Shown here: positions 8,997 to 18,800 of the stretch, piece after piece | Layout: each line of letters opens with the position of its first letter | How positions within the stretch are numbered: position 1 is the stretch's first letter | Assembly (NCBI RefSeq): GCF_007474545.1 | Contig: NZ_VKOG01000004.1 | Location: forward strand, 362,845-426,844 | Length of the DNA stretch: 64,000 bases | Source of the DNA: Chryseobacterium binzhouense | GTDB taxonomy: Bacteria > Bacteroidota > Bacteroidia > Flavobacteriales > Weeksellaceae | Reading direction: 5' to 3' | Translations under genes and position numbers: made by a program | The notes under the pieces: model-generated | What the model was told of the DNA's origin: nothing | Databases searched by the model: none | What the model saw: the letters and a program-made list of their open reading frames with translations, nothing else

Positions 8997-10376
8997 TTAA
9001 TATCCAGTCGATCTTGATAATTTTGACTGCATTAAGCCATCATAATGATGATTCAGCAGATAAGTGTTAATCTGTTGAACAGTATCAAGTACTACTCCAA
9101 CCATAATTAGCAACGATGTACCCCCGAAAAACAGGGCAAACGCATCTGTCTGAACAAGACTTCCATGCACTATTGCCGGAAGGACTGCAAAGATAGATAA
9201 AAATATTGCACCTGGCAAGGTAATTTTTGATAAAATATCATCAAGGTAATCTGCAGTCTCTTTACCAGGCCTTACTTTAGGTACCAAACCACCGTTTCTC
9301 TTAAGATCATCGGCCATTTGGTTTACCGGAATTGTAATTGCGGTATAGAAAAATGAGAAGATAATAATTAATAAAGCAAACAATACATTGTATTGCCAGC
9401 TGAATACATTTTTAAAACCTGCAAGAAAAGTATTTGATTCATCAAACTTTGTTAATAATCCCGGTACGAACATCAATGCCTGAGCAAAGATAATCGGCAT
9501 TACACCGGCAGCATTTACTTTTAATGGAATCCACTGTCTTGCTCCCTGCATAAGATTTCTGTTTACACCTCCTCTTGCCTGAGCTCTGCTCACATACTGG
9601 ATAGGTATTTTTCTTACGGCAACAGATAATACCACTGCTAAAAGAACCACCAACATCCAGAATATAACTTCAACAAGAATCATGATAGAACCTAATCCTC
9701 CTTTTCCGTTTTGTACTGCAACCTCCTGTACAAATGCTTCTGGTAATCTAGACAAAATTCCCACCATAATAAGGATAGAAATACCGTTACCGATACCTTT
9801 GTCTGTGATTTTTTCACCTAACCACATTGCAAATACTGATCCTGCAACCAAGATTACAATACTCGGCAACCAAAACATTACTGAGTTCGGATCAATAAGA
9901 TAAGCAGACTGGAACTGAGCATAAGGTAAAAATAACCCTGTAATAGATCCAAGATATGAAGGCGCCTGTACAAGACAAACACCAATAGTTAACCATCTGG
10001 TAATCTGATTAAGAGTATTTCTTCCTGATTCTCCGTCTTTTTGAAGTTTCTGAAGATAAGGAATTGCCATCCCCATCAACTGAACAATAATAGAAGCAGA
10101 AATGTAAGGCATGATTCCTAACGCCATTACAGAAGCATGACTGAAAGCCCCTCCTGTAAACGACGAAAGCAAGCCAAGGAGACCTGCTCCTTGCTTGTTA
10201 CCGCCCTGACTTTTATAATGCTCTAAGAGATCTCCCACCTCTGCAAGGTTAATTGCAGGAAGAGAGATAAAAGATGCGAATCTATACACAAGGATAATAC
10301 CTAAAGTAAATAGAATTTTATCTCTAAGTTCCTTAAGGCTCCAAATATTTTTGAGGGTTTGTATAAATTCTTTCAT
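8997..10376 (-). CDS. secY: Protein translocase subunit SecY
   Basis: Channel-forming subunit of the Sec translocon in the inner membrane. 459 aa with ten predicted membrane helices; recognisable parts are the plug region (LGLLSSFTGGAFSHASVMALG), IMPYISASIIVQLM, the cytosolic loop with KITDKGIGNGISILI, the NQMADDLKRNGG / VPKVRPGKETADYL loop and the C-terminal LLNHHYDGLM. Between rplO and infA. There is no map (methionine aminopeptidase) gene between secY and infA, unlike in several other phyla. Confidence 0.98.
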   Translation of the reverse strand: MKEFIQTLKNIWSLKELRDKILFTLGIILVYRFASFISLPAINLAEVGDLLEHYKSQGGNKQGAGLLGLLSSFTGGAFSHASVMALGIMPYISASIIVQLMGMAIPYLQKLQKDGESGRNTLNQITRWLTIGVCLVQAPSYLGSITGLFLPYAQFQSAYLIDPNSVMFWLPSIVILVAGSVFAMWLGEKITDKGIGNGISILIMVGILSRLPEAFVQEVAVQNGKGGLGSIMILVEVIFWMLVVLLAVVLSVAVRKIPIQYVSRAQARGGVNRNLMQGARQWIPLKVNAAGVMPIIFAQALMFVPGLLTKFDESNTFLAGFKNVFSWQYNVLFALLIIIFSFFYTAITIPVNQMADDLKRNGGLVPKVRPGKETADYLDDILSKITLPGAIFLSIFAVLPAIVHGSLVQTDAFALFFGGTSLLIMVGVVLDTVQQINTYLLNHHYDGLMQSKLSRSTGY

Positions 10377-10385
10377 TAGTAATTA

Positions 10386-10835
10386 TTATAAGGTAATTGC
10401 TTTTCCACCTGCTTTAGAAATCAATTCTTCAGCAGATTTAGTGAATTTGTCAGCAGAAATTGAAACCGCAGATTTCAATTCTCCTCTCCCCATAATTTTC
10501 ACTAATTCATTTTTAGAAGCTAATCCGTTTTGTACCAAAACTTCTTTTGTAATATCTCCTGTAATAGATTTATTCTCAATTAAAGTCTGAATACTGTCTA
10601 GATTAATTGCTCTGAATTCTTTTCTGTTTACGTTTTTGAAACCAAATTTAGGTAGTCTTCTCTGTAAAGGCATCTGACCTCCCTCAAAACCGATCTTCTG
10701 AGAATAACCAGCTCTTGCTTTCTGACCTTTGTGACCTTTCGTAGAAGTACCACCTTTTCCGCTACCTTGTCCTCTACCAATTCTTTTTGAATTGAAAGTA
10801 GATCCTGCAGCTGGCTTTATGTTGTTTAAATTCAT
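10386..10835 (-). CDS. rplO: 50S ribosomal protein uL15
   Basis: Gly/Lys-rich N-terminal extension (GRGQGSGKGGTSTKGHKGQK) followed by FEGGQMPLQRRLPKFGFKN and a globular C-terminal domain ending in SKAGGKAITL. 149 aa; 19 nt after rpmD. Confidence 0.98.
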   Translation of the reverse strand: MNLNNIKPAAGSTFNSKRIGRGQGSGKGGTSTKGHKGQKARAGYSQKIGFEGGQMPLQRRLPKFGFKNVNRKEFRAINLDSIQTLIENKSITGDITKEVLVQNGLASKNELVKIMGRGELKSAVSISADKFTKSAEELISKAGGKAITL

Positions 10836-10854
10836 TTTAAAATTATTTTAAAAA

Positions 10855-11031
10855 TTATTTTTGAACTTCAAGTAAGTGACTAACTGCAGCTATCATTCCT
10901 AAGATAGAAGGAGTAGCTTCGTGCTCTACAACTTGGTGAAGTTTCTTAAATCCTAATGCTTCAAGCGTTCTCTTTTGGGTTTTTGTTCTACCAATAGCGC
11001 TTCTTACTTGTTTTACTTTAATTGTTGCCAT
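10855..11031 (-). CDS. rpmD: 50S ribosomal protein uL30
   Basis: 58-aa protein from the ATG at 11029-11031: MATIKVKQVRSAIGRTKTQK, then RTLEALGFKKLHQVVEHEAT and a C-terminal GMIAAVSHLLEVQK. The IGR.. KR.TL.ALGL/FKK signature of bacterial L30 is intact. Located between rpsE and rplO in the standard order. Confidence 0.96.
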   Translation of the reverse strand: MATIKVKQVRSAIGRTKTQKRTLEALGFKKLHQVVEHEATPSILGMIAAVSHLLEVQK

Positions 11032-11042
11032 TGTTTTAATTA

Positions 11043-11564
11043 TTAACCGTTAAACACTTTAGTTAGAGAAACTCCTCTCATTCTTGCGATTTCTTCTGGT
11101 CTTCTGATGTCTAACAATGCTTTGAAAGTTGCTTTTACCACATTGTGAGGGTTTGAAGATCCTTTAGATTTTGAAAGGATATCGTGAATACCAGCAGATT
11201 CTAGTACCGCTCTTACCGCACCACCGGCGATAAGCCCTGTACCATGAGAAGCAGGTCTCAAGAAGATATCTGCACCACCGTATCTAGCAGTAGTCTGGTG
11301 AGGAATCGTGTGGTTCATTACAGGAACTTTTACTAAGTTTTTCTTAGCATCTTCTACCGCCTTAGCAATAGCAGAAGCAACTTCCTTAGATTTTCCTAAA
11401 CCAAAACCGATAGTTCCAGCTTCATCTCCTACCACAACGATAGCAGAAAAACCGAAAGCTCTACCTCCTTTAGTTACTTTTGTTACTCTATTAACAGCTA
11501 CGAGACGATCTTTAAGTTCTAATCCTCCCGGTTTTACTCTTTCTATATTATCTAGTCCTAACAT
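11043..11564 (-). CDS. rpsE: 30S ribosomal protein uS5
   Basis: Body protein at the mRNA entry site, involved in decoding fidelity. Double-stranded RNA-binding fold at the N-terminus ([20 protein letters not shown]), then [19 protein letters not shown] and [18 protein letters not shown]. 173 aa. Confidence 0.98.
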   Translation of the reverse strand: MLGLDNIERVKPGGLELKDRLVAVNRVTKVTKGGRAFGFSAIVVVGDEAGTIGFGLGKSKEVASAIAKAVEDAKKNLVKVPVMNHTIPHQTTARYGGADIFLRPASHGTGLIAGGAVRAVLESAGIHDILSKSKGSSNPHNVVKATFKALLDIRRPEEIARMRGVSLTKVFNG

Positions 11565-11582
11565 ATTTCCGAAATTTAATGA

Positions 11583-11936
11583 TTAGAATTTAAGTCCACC
11601 TTCTCTCGCACCGTCAGCAAGAGCTTTCACTCTACCATGGTAAACGAATCCGTTTCTATCAAATACAATATTTTCAATTCCTGCAGCAAGAGCTTTAGCA
11701 GCAATTGCTTTTCCTACAGCCGCAGAAACTTCAGTTTTTGTTCCGTTAGCATCTACTCCTTTCTCTCTTGAAGAAGCAGAAACTAAAGTTTTACCGTCTT
11801 TATCGTTGATTAACTGAGCGTAAATTTCTTTATTACTTTTATATACAGATAATCTTGGCAATTCAGAAGATCCTGAGATTTTTCCTCTTACTCTTCTTTT
11901 TATTCTTATTCTTTTTTCTAACTTACTTAGTGCCAT
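11583..11936 (-). CDS. rplR: 50S ribosomal protein uL18
   Basis: Binds 5S rRNA in the central protuberance. 117 aa with basic N-terminus ([15 protein letters not shown]), then [20 protein letters not shown] and the C-terminal [20 protein letters not shown]. Confidence 0.98.
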   Translation of the reverse strand: MALSKLEKRIRIKRRVRGKISGSSELPRLSVYKSNKEIYAQLINDKDGKTLVSASSREKGVDANGTKTEVSAAVGKAIAAKALAAGIENIVFDRNGFVYHGRVKALADGAREGGLKF

Positions 11937-11950
11937 TTTCTTAAATTTTA

Positions 11951-12496
11951 TTAAGCAGATTTACCAGCTTTACGTCTAACATTTTCACCAACGAATCTCA
12001 CACCTTTTCCTTTGTACGGCTCAGGCTTTCTGAATGAACGGATTTTTGCAGCCACCATTCCAAGAAGTTGCTTATCGTAAGACGTTAAAGTAATAATTGG
12101 GTTTTTACCTTTTTCAGTCAATGTATCAACTTTCACTTCGCTTGGAAGCTCTAATACGATACCGTGAGAGAAACCTAAAGCCAACTCAAGTTTTTGACCT
12201 GAGTGAGAAGCTCTGTAACCTACTCCCACTAATTCTAGTTTCTTTTCGAAACCTTCAGATACACCAACAATCATATTGTTGATTAACGCTCGGTATAAAC
12301 CGTGAAGCGCTCTGTGTTGTTTAGCATCAGATGGTCTGTTAACTGTAAGTTCTCCATCTTTCTGCTCTAAAGTAATTCCCTCTGTAAGCTCCTGAGAAAG
12401 TTCTCCTTTAGAACCTTTTACCGTTACTACACCTTCTTTCTCAGTGATGGTAACACCAGCGGGAATTGTTATAATTGCTTTACCAATTCTTGACAT
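11951..12496 (-). CDS. rplF: 50S ribosomal protein uL6
   Basis: Two tandem L6 domains near the GTPase centre. Conserved: [35 protein letters not shown] and C-terminal [18 protein letters not shown]. 181 aa, 17 nt downstream of rpsH. Confidence 0.98.
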   Translation of the reverse strand: MSRIGKAIITIPAGVTITEKEGVVTVKGSKGELSQELTEGITLEQKDGELTVNRPSDAKQHRALHGLYRALINNMIVGVSEGFEKKLELVGVGYRASHSGQKLELALGFSHGIVLELPSEVKVDTLTEKGKNPIITLTSYDKQLLGMVAAKIRSFRKPEPYKGKGVRFVGENVRRKAGKSA

Positions 12497-12513
12497 TTTC
12501 CTTTGATTAAAAA

Positions 12514-12912
12514 TTAATAAACATAGCAGATTACTTCACCGCCTACTTTTTCTTCTCTAGCTTTCTTGTCAGTCATTACTCCTTTAGAAGTAGAGATGAT
12601 AGAAATACCCAAACCATTCAATACTCTTGGAAGTTCCGCAGAACCTTTGTACTGTCTTAAACCTGGTCTAGAAGCTCTTTGAATAGACTTGATAGCCGGT
12701 TTGTTGGTTTGCTTGTCGTACTTTAAAGCGATTTTGATCGTTCCCTGAACAGCGTTATCCTCAAACTTGTAGTTTAAGATATACCCCTGATCAAATAAGA
12801 TCTTAGTAATCTCCTTTTTGATTTTCGATGCAGGAATTTCCACCACTTTGTGGCCTGCGCTTTGTGCGTTCCTTACTCTTGTTAGGAAATCTGAAATTGG
12901 ATCTGTTACCAT
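12514..12912 (-). CDS. rpsH: 30S ribosomal protein uS8
   Basis: Central-domain 16S rRNA binder; in E. coli it also represses the spc operon by binding the rplE mRNA region. Shows DPISDFLTRVRNAQSAGHK and C-terminal LGISIISTSKGVMTDKKARE. 132 aa. A 145-nt gap with a hairpin separates it from rpsN, unusually long for this operon. Confidence 0.98.
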   Translation of the reverse strand: MVTDPISDFLTRVRNAQSAGHKVVEIPASKIKKEITKILFDQGYILNYKFEDNAVQGTIKIALKYDKQTNKPAIKSIQRASRPGLRQYKGSAELPRVLNGLGISIISTSKGVMTDKKAREEKVGGEVICYVY

Positions 12913-12967
12913 TTTTCTATTTTAAATTATTGGTTAAAGACAATCAGTATTGAAAGGACTTGAAGAT

Positions 12968-13005
12968 AAAATATCAGACTTCAGAAAACTTAGGTCTGAT
13001 ATTTT
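12968..13005. promoter_or_regulatory. Intra-operon hairpin between rpsN and rpsH
   Basis: 12-bp stem AAAATATCAGAC-type inverted repeat (12968-12979 pairing with 12994-13005) with a 14-nt loop, lying in the only long gap of the spc part of the operon. In operon sense the loop region contains TTCTGAAGT, as in the infA-rpmJ hairpin. The minus strand runs into ATTTTATC after the stem, so weak termination or attenuation is possible; a processing or S8-related control site is an alternative. Confidence 0.6.
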
Positions 13006-13057
13006 TATTCTTTAGTATCCAGACAACTTAATTGCCCCGATTTTTAATTAGTAATTA

Positions 13058-13327
13058 TTACCAACTGGCTTTTTTAACTCCCGGGATAAGACCGTTGTTT
13101 GCCATTTCTCTGAAAGTTACTCTGGAAATTCCGAACGTTCTCATATATCCTCTTGGTCTTCCTGTCAATTTACATCTGTTGTGTAATCTTACAGGAGAAG
13201 CGTTTTTAGGCAACTTCTGAAGAGCTTCATAATCACCTGCTTCTTTCAAAGCTTTTCTTTTTTCAGCGTATTTAGCTACTGTAGCTTCTCTTTTGCGCTC
13301 ACGCGCTTTCATTGATTCTTTTGCCAT
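13058..13327 (-). CDS. rpsN: 30S ribosomal protein uS14, zinc-free form
   Basis: 89-aa long form without the CxxC-CxxC zinc ribbon (only one Cys, in [20 protein letters not shown]). Ends [13 protein letters not shown], as in proteobacterial S14. Binds the 30S head. Gap of 3 nt from rplE. Confidence 0.98.
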   Translation of the reverse strand: MAKESMKARERKREATVAKYAEKRKALKEAGDYEALQKLPKNASPVRLHNRCKLTGRPRGYMRTFGISRVTFREMANNGLIPGVKKASW

Positions 13328-13330
13328 TTC

Positions 13331-13882
13331 TTAGTTCTTTTTGAATGGTAAACCGAAGTGAGTTAATAATGCTTTAGCTTCTTTATCTGTCTTCGCAGTT
13401 GTAACAAAAGTGATGTCCATCCCTTGGATTTTCTTTACTTTATCAATTACGATTTCAGGGAAGATAATTTGCTCAGTAATACCTAAGTTATAATTACCTC
13501 TACCATCGAAACCTTCAGCCTTGATTCCAGAGAAATCTCTGATACGTGGCAAAGCAGAAGAAGTCAATCTGTCTAAGAATTCGTACATTTTGTTTGCTCT
13601 AAGAGTTACCTTAGCACCTACAGGCATACCTTTTCTTAATTTGAAAGCAGCTTCATCTTTCTTAGAGATCGTACCAACAGCCTTTTGACCAGTGATATTC
13701 GTTAATTCTTCAACAGCATAATCGATGATTTTTTTATCAGCTGTAGCGTCACCTAAACCTTGAGATAAAATAATTTTCTCAAGTTTTGGTACCTGCATTA
13801 CTGATTTGTATCCGAATTCTTCCATCATTGCAGGAACAATCGTTTCTTTATATGCTTTTTTGGGTCTTGCTATATATTCCAT
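13331..13882 (-). CDS. rplE: 50S ribosomal protein uL5
   Basis: Binds 5S rRNA and contacts the P-site tRNA. Shows [42 protein letters not shown] and [18 protein letters not shown]. 183 aa. Confidence 0.98.
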   Translation of the reverse strand: MEYIARPKKAYKETIVPAMMEEFGYKSVMQVPKLEKIILSQGLGDATADKKIIDYAVEELTNITGQKAVGTISKKDEAAFKLRKGMPVGAKVTLRANKMYEFLDRLTSSALPRIRDFSGIKAEGFDGRGNYNLGITEQIIFPEIVIDKVKKIQGMDITFVTTAKTDKEAKALLTHFGLPFKKN

Positions 13883-13895
13883 GTGTTATTTAAAA

Positions 13896-14222
13896 TTATA
13901 AAGTTTCACCCGTTTTCTTGTTGATTCTTACTTTCTTATCTCCTTCGATTTTGTAACCTACTTTGATAGCTTTTCCGTCTTTACCAACTAAAGCTACGTT
14001 TGAGATATGAATAGAAGCTTCCTTCTCAGTGATTCCTCCTTGAGGGTTAGAAGCTGAAGGCTTAACGTGTTTTTTAACGATATTAAGTCCTGCAACGATA
14101 ACTCTAGGGTCTCTTCCTTCTTTTTTGATCACTTCAATAACTTCACCAGTTTTACCCTTGATCTCTTTTTTACCAGTGGTAATGATTACGTTATCTCCTC
14201 TTTTTATTTTTAACTTTGACAT
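13896..14222 (-). CDS. rplX: 50S ribosomal protein uL24
   Basis: Assembly initiator protein with an N-terminal KOW motif (KIKRGDNVIITTGKKEIKGK) and the conserved NIVKKHVKPS. 108 aa. Confidence 0.97.
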   Translation of the reverse strand: MSKLKIKRGDNVIITTGKKEIKGKTGEVIEVIKKEGRDPRVIVAGLNIVKKHVKPSASNPQGGITEKEASIHISNVALVGKDGKAIKVGYKIEGDKKVRINKKTGETL

Positions 14223-14241
14223 TTTTTTAAAATTTTAAATA

Positions 14242-14610
14242 TTAAAGTACTTCAGGAGCTAATGAAATGATTTTCATATATTCTTTGTCTCTCAACTCAC
14301 GGGCAACCGGTCCGAAAACACGAGTTCCTCTCATTTCTCCCGCTGCGTTTAGCAATACACAAGCATTGTCTTCGAATTTGATGTACGAACCATCTTTTCT
14401 TCTTACAGCTTTTTTAGTTCTTACTACTACAGCTTTAGATACCTGACCTTTTTTAGCGTTTCCTGATGGTGTAGAATCTTTGATAGTAACAACGATTTTA
14501 TCACCAACTGAAGCATATCTTCTTCTGGTTCCTCCCAGAACTCTGATAACCAATACTTCTTTAGCACCTGTGTTATCAGCAACTTTTAATCTTGATTCTG
14601 TTTGTAACAT
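14242..14610 (-). CDS. rplN: 50S ribosomal protein uL14
   Basis: Forms bridges with 16S rRNA near the factor-binding site. 122 aa beginning [18 protein letters not shown], with [19 protein letters not shown] and [20 protein letters not shown] at the end. Confidence 0.98.
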   Translation of the reverse strand: MLQTESRLKVADNTGAKEVLVIRVLGGTRRRYASVGDKIVVTIKDSTPSGNAKKGQVSKAVVVRTKKAVRRKDGSYIKFEDNACVLLNAAGEMRGTRVFGPVARELRDKEYMKIISLAPEVL

Positions 14611-14612
14611 TA

Positions 14613-14867
14613 TTACTTAGCTTTTTCAATGATTCTTACTAATCTCCATCTCTTGTTCTTGCTCAAAGGTCTAGTTTCCTGGATCAAAACTGTATCTCCT
14701 TCTGCGCATTCGTTGTTTTCGTCGTGTGCAGTATATTTTTTCGTTTTCAAAACGAATTTACCGTACATCGGGTGTTTTACTCTCGTAGTTTCGCTAACAA
14801 CAATAGTTTTTTCCATTTTATTGCTGGAAACCACTCCGATTCTTTCTTTTCTTAAATTTCTATCCAT
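14613..14867 (-). CDS. rpsQ: 30S ribosomal protein uS17
   Basis: 84-aa OB-fold primary 16S binder: [39 protein letters not shown] and [20 protein letters not shown]. Confidence 0.98.
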   Translation of the reverse strand: MDRNLRKERIGVVSSNKMEKTIVVSETTRVKHPMYGKFVLKTKKYTAHDENNECAEGDTVLIQETRPLSKNKRWRLVRIIEKAK

Positions 14868-14879
14868 TGTAAAATGAAA

Positions 14880-15065
14880 TTATTGTTTGTTAGTTAACTC
14901 AGTGTTTAATCTTGCGATTGTTTTTCTCAAATCTCTGATTTGAATCGGGTTCTCAAGCGGGCTGATTTTGTGAGCCAATTTCATTTTTGTGAATTCAGCT
15001 TTAGCTTCAGCCAGTTTATTTTGAAGATCTCCCGCGCTTAGATTTTTAATTTCAGCTTTTTTCAT
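14880..15065 (-). CDS. rpmC: 50S ribosomal protein uL29
   Basis: 61-aa helical hairpin at the tunnel exit, where SRP and trigger factor dock. Starts MKKAEIKNLSAGDLQNKLAE and has the conserved PIQIRDLRKTIARLNTEL. Confidence 0.97.
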   Translation of the reverse strand: MKKAEIKNLSAGDLQNKLAEAKAEFTKMKLAHKISPLENPIQIRDLRKTIARLNTELTNKQ

Positions 15066-15077
15066 TGTATTCAGAGA

Positions 15078-15503
15078 TTAAATAGGTTTAACAAAATCGT
15101 TAGCAACTACAAATTTGGTCACTACAGGTAATTTTTGTGCAGCAAGTCTAAGAGCTTCTTTCGCTACTTCGTAAGGAACTCCGCCTACTTCAAACATAAT
15201 TTTACCAGGTTTTACTACAGCTACCCAATATTCCACAGCACCTTTACCTTTACCCATACGTACTTCCGCAGGTTTTTTAGTAATTGGCTTATCCGGGAAG
15301 ATTTTGATCCATAGCTGACCTTCTCTCTTCATATATCTTGTCGCAGCGATACGCGCAGCTTCAATTTGTCTTGCAGTGATCCAAGCACCTTCTGTTGCTT
15401 TGATTCCGAAAGTTCCATAAGCAAGTTGATTACCTCTTTGGGCATTCCCCTTCATTTTCATCTTATGAACTCTACGGAATTTGGTTCTTTTTGGTTGTAA
15501 CAT
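15078..15503 (-). CDS. rplP: 50S ribosomal protein uL16
   Basis: Late-assembly protein contacting the A-site tRNA elbow. 141 aa with [59 protein letters not shown] and [17 protein letters not shown]. The 104-nt gap upstream of it contains a repeat element. Confidence 0.98.
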   Translation of the reverse strand: MLQPKRTKFRRVHKMKMKGNAQRGNQLAYGTFGIKATEGAWITARQIEAARIAATRYMKREGQLWIKIFPDKPITKKPAEVRMGKGKGAVEYWVAVVKPGKIMFEVGGVPYEVAKEALRLAAQKLPVVTKFVVANDFVKPI

Positions 15504-15607
15504 AATTTAATAAGATGTTAGATGTTAGATGTTAGATGTTAGATAAAATTTAAATCAGTTCTTGTAACGGAAGATCTAATTTCTAATTCCTATCTTCTAA
15601 CTTCTAA
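15504..15607. repeat. Repeat-built imperfect hairpin between rpsC and rplP
   Basis: The gap holds a tandem 9-nt repeat (ATGTTAGAT, about 3.5 copies, 15514-15544) and, 28 nt further on, a degenerate array of TTCTAA-type units (15571-15609). Read on the minus strand the two arms are TTAGAAGTTAGAAGATAGG-like and TCTAACATCTAACATCTAAC-like, which are imperfect complements, so the mRNA can fold into a long interrupted stem. Genes elsewhere in this part of the operon are 3-23 nt apart. This type of TTAGA/TCTAA minisatellite is, from memory, common between genes of Chryseobacterium-like genomes. Confidence 0.8.
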
Positions 15608-16342
15608 TTAATTATTTTTTTTATCTCTTGAAGGTCTTCTGTTTTCTCTATCTCCTCTGTTTCCACCTCCTGAAGGCCCTTTCTTTTGTTGTCCCACTAA
15701 TGGAGAAAGTTCTCTTTTACCATAAACTTCTCCTTTCATGATCCAAACTTTAACTCCCAACTTACCGTACTGAGTCAATGCCTCACCGATATGGTAATCA
15801 ATATCTGCTCTGAAAGTTGATAATGGAATTCTTCCGTCTTTGAAAGACTCAGATCTTGCCATTTCAGCTCCGTTTAATCTACCAGAGATCTGAACTTTAA
15901 TACCTTCAGCACCCATTCTCATCGTAGAAGCGATTGCCATCTTCACAGCTCTTCTGTAAGAGATTCTGTTTTCGATTTGTTTAGCAATGCTGTCAGCAAC
16001 TAATACTGCATCAAGCTCAGGTCTTTTGATTTCAAAGATGTTGATCTGAATATCCTTTTTAGTCAATTTTTTCAACTCTTCTTTCAATTTATCAACTTCC
16101 TGACCTCCTTTACCGATGATTAATCCCGGTCTTGCAGTAGTGATCGTTACGGTTACTAATTTTAATGTTCTTTCAATATAAATTCTTGAAATCCCACCTT
16201 TAGATAATCTTGCTTCAAGGTATCTTCTGATTTTGTAGTCTTCCGCGATTCTGTCTCCATAATCGTTTCCGCCAAACCAGTTAGAATCCCATCCTCTGAT
16301 GATACCTAATCTGTTACCAATTGGATTTGTCTTCTGTCCCAT
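15608..16342 (-). CDS. rpsC: 30S ribosomal protein uS3
   Basis: mRNA entry tunnel protein with helicase activity. Type II KH domain ([19 protein letters not shown]) at about 50-115, and C-terminal [20 protein letters not shown] and [19 protein letters not shown]. 244 aa with a basic, Gly/Arg-rich tail ([19 protein letters not shown]) typical of many Bacteroidota. Confidence 0.98.
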   Translation of the reverse strand: MGQKTNPIGNRLGIIRGWDSNWFGGNDYGDRIAEDYKIRRYLEARLSKGGISRIYIERTLKLVTVTITTARPGLIIGKGGQEVDKLKEELKKLTKKDIQINIFEIKRPELDAVLVADSIAKQIENRISYRRAVKMAIASTMRMGAEGIKVQISGRLNGAEMARSESFKDGRIPLSTFRADIDYHIGEALTQYGKLGVKVWIMKGEVYGKRELSPLVGQQKKGPSGGGNRGDRENRRPSRDKKNN

Positions 16343-16350
16343 ACCTTGAA

Positions 16351-16749
16351 TTAATTTTCTTTATTACCTAAGATTAATGTAACGTGGTTTGATCTTTTTC
16401 TGATTCTGTACCCTCTACCTTGTGGAGCTGGTCTCAGTCTCTTCAATTGTCTTGCACTGTCCACGAATATTTCTTTCACGATTAGGTTTGCTTCCTCAAT
16501 GTCAGCTCCTTCGTTTTTCACCTGCCAGTTTGCCATAGCAGAAAGAAGTAATTTCTCCAATTTGTTAGAGGCTTCTTTTTTAGAATATTTTAGGATGTAA
16601 AGTGCTTTATCAACCTGCTCTCCTCTGATGATATCCGCTACTAATCTCATTTTTCTCGGAGAAGACGGGCAGTTGTTTAATGAAGCTTTAACAACGTCTT
16701 TGTTAGCTTCTTTTCTTGCGATTGCGCTATCTTGTTTTCTAGATCCCAT
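16351..16749 (-). CDS. rplV: 50S ribosomal protein uL22
   Basis: Lines the peptide exit tunnel with its beta hairpin. Conserved [29 protein letters not shown] and [20 protein letters not shown]. 132 aa, with an N-terminal extension of about 20 residues relative to E. coli L22. Confidence 0.98.
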   Translation of the reverse strand: MGSRKQDSAIARKEANKDVVKASLNNCPSSPRKMRLVADIIRGEQVDKALYILKYSKKEASNKLEKLLLSAMANWQVKNEGADIEEANLIVKEIFVDSARQLKRLRPAPQGRGYRIRKRSNHVTLILGNKEN

Positions 16750-16751
16750 GA

Positions 16752-17030
16752 TTATCTACTTCCTTTGTTTTTGTTACCACCATGACCTCTGAAAGATCTT
16801 GTTGGAGAAAATTCGCCTAACTTGTGACCCACCATGTTTTCTGTAACATAAACAGGGATAAAAGATTTCCCGTTGTGTACAGCAATAGTTTGTCCTACAA
16901 AGTCCGGAGAGATCATAGACGCTCTAGACCAAGTTTTGATAACTGTCTTCTTACCAGACTCTATATTTGCCTGAACCTTCTTATCTAAAGTATGATGAAT
17001 GAATGGTCCTTTTTTAAGTGATCTTGCCAT
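16752..17030 (-). CDS. rpsS: 30S ribosomal protein uS19
   Basis: Head protein forming a complex with S13. 92 aa: [39 protein letters not shown] and [19 protein letters not shown]. Spaced 2 nt from both neighbours. Confidence 0.98.
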   Translation of the reverse strand: MARSLKKGPFIHHTLDKKVQANIESGKKTVIKTWSRASMISPDFVGQTIAVHNGKSFIPVYVTENMVGHKLGEFSPTRSFRGHGGNKNKGSR

Positions 17031-17032
17031 AA

Positions 17033-17854
17033 TTATTTTCTTTTAGATACGATGTAACGGTTAGACACTTTATTTTTCTTTCTAGTTTTGTAACCTTTAG
17101 ATGGCTTACCGTTTCTAGATCTTGGGTGACCTCCGGAAGAACGTCCTTCACCACCACCCATCGGGTGATCTACAGGGTTCATTACTACCGCTCTTGTTCT
17201 TGGTCTTCTACCTAACCATCTGCTTCTACCAGCTTTACCTGATACCGTTAATTGGTGATCAGAGTTAGAAACCGAACCAATCATTGCCATACATTCAGTA
17301 AGGATCATTCTGGATTCTCCTGAAGGCAATTTGATGATTGCATATTTTCCGTCTCTTGAAGTCAATTGAGCTGAAGAACCAGCACTTCTTGCTAAAATAG
17401 CACCTTGTCCAGGCTTCATTTCAACACAAGAAATCACAGTACCCAATGGAATATTTTTCAATTTCATTGCGTTACCTACATTTGGTTCTACGCTTTCACC
17501 TGAAACTACTTTCTGATCTACTTTGATACCGTTCGGAGCGATGATATATCTCTTCTCTCCGTCTGCGTATTCTAATAAAGCGATAAATGCAGTTCTGTTT
17601 GGATCGTATTCTACAGATTTTACAGTTGCTTCAACGTTTGCTTTGTTTCTTTTGAAGTCAATAATTCTGTATTTCTTTTTGTGTCCACCTCCGGTGTAAC
17701 GCATGGTCATTTTACCTGTTTGGTTACGTCCACCTGACTTTTTAATACCAACTGTAAGAGATTTCTCTGGTTTGTTGGTAGTAATTTCCTCAAAATTGTT
17801 TACAATTCTGAATCTCTGTCCCGGGGTGATAGGTTTTAATTTTCTAACAGACAT
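17033..17854 (-). CDS. rplB: 50S ribosomal protein uL2
   Basis: Needed for subunit association and peptidyl transferase activity. 273 aa; contains [53 protein letters not shown] (with the functional His of the PVDHPMGGG block) and the basic C-terminus. Confidence 0.98.
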   Translation of the reverse strand: MSVRKLKPITPGQRFRIVNNFEEITTNKPEKSLTVGIKKSGGRNQTGKMTMRYTGGGHKKKYRIIDFKRNKANVEATVKSVEYDPNRTAFIALLEYADGEKRYIIAPNGIKVDQKVVSGESVEPNVGNAMKLKNIPLGTVISCVEMKPGQGAILARSAGSSAQLTSRDGKYAIIKLPSGESRMILTECMAMIGSVSNSDHQLTVSGKAGRSRWLGRRPRTRAVVMNPVDHPMGGGEGRSSGGHPRSRNGKPSKGYKTRKKNKVSNRYIVSKRK

Positions 17855-17876
17855 TACTATTATTTATAATTAATAA

Positions 17877-18167
17877 TTAATTTACAGCAAAAATATCGAT
17901 AACCTCACCTTCAGCAAGTTTGATTACCGCTTTTTTCAATTTGTTTGTCTTTCCTACTTGAAGACCTTTTTTAGTGTATTTTGAAGAAACCTTCGGAGCA
18001 TAAATCATTGTATTAACGTCTGCTACTTTTACACCGTAAGCCGCTTCTACAGCCTTTTTGATCTGGATTTTATTCGCCTTAGTATCTACCAAGAAAGAAT
18101 AAGAACCTCTTAAATCTGTAAGGTAATTAGCCTTTTCTGAAATAACTGGTTTAATAATAACTGACAT
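17877..18167 (-). CDS. rplW: 50S ribosomal protein uL23
   Basis: Tunnel-exit protein that docks trigger factor and SRP. 96 aa: SVIIKPVISEKANYL, VDTKANKIQIKKAVEAAYGV and a C-terminal strand ending in VIDIFAVN. Confidence 0.97.
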   Translation of the reverse strand: MSVIIKPVISEKANYLTDLRGSYSFLVDTKANKIQIKKAVEAAYGVKVADVNTMIYAPKVSSKYTKKGLQVGKTNKLKKAVIKLAEGEVIDIFAVN

Positions 18168-18170
18168 GAT

Positions 18171-18800
18171 TTATTTCTTTAAATTTTCCTGGAATTTTTC
18201 AACTGCACCTTCAAAGAATACAATCTCACCTGCATTGATCAAATCGTAAGAACTAACTTCATTGAAGTTCATTACTTTAGTTTTAGGTAAGTTTCTTGAA
18301 GATAAATATACATTCTTGTTAGCTTCAGGAAGAATGAATAAAGATTTTTTACCGTTTAGTGTCAATGCATCTAATAAAGTAATGAAATCTTTAGTCTTAG
18401 GAGCATTTAAGCTCATATCTTCTAAAACTTTAATGCTGTTATCTCTCATTTTCTGAGATAAAACAGATTTTTTAGCCAATCTCTTAAGAGCTTTGTTCAA
18501 TTTGAATCTGTAATCTCTTGGTTTTGGCCCAAATACTCTACCCCCACCTCTGAAAGTTGGAGATTTAATATCACCATATCTAGCAGAACCAGATCCTTTT
18601 TGCTTCTTAAGTTTTTTGGTAGAAGCAGTAATTTCGCTTCTTTCTTTTGCTTTATGAGTCCCTTGTCTTTGTGCAGCAAGGTACTGTTTAACCTCTAAGT
18701 AAACCGCGTGCTGATTTGGCTCAATTCCGAATACTGATTCGTCAAGAGTTACTTTTCTTCCGGTCTCTTTTCCTGATGTATTTAATACTACTAGTTCCAT
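18171..18800 (-). CDS. rplD: 50S ribosomal protein uL4
   Basis: Extends into the exit tunnel; in E. coli it also represses the S10 operon through the leader mRNA. Contains [39 protein letters not shown] and a C-terminal globular domain. 209 aa. Its start overlaps the rplC stop by 10 nt, implying translational coupling. Confidence 0.97.
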   Translation of the reverse strand: MELVVLNTSGKETGRKVTLDESVFGIEPNQHAVYLEVKQYLAAQRQGTHKAKERSEITASTKKLKKQKGSGSARYGDIKSPTFRGGGRVFGPKPRDYRFKLNKALKRLAKKSVLSQKMRDNSIKVLEDMSLNAPKTKDFITLLDALTLNGKKSLFILPEANKNVYLSSRNLPKTKVMNFNEVSSYDLINAGEIVFFEGAVEKFQENLKK

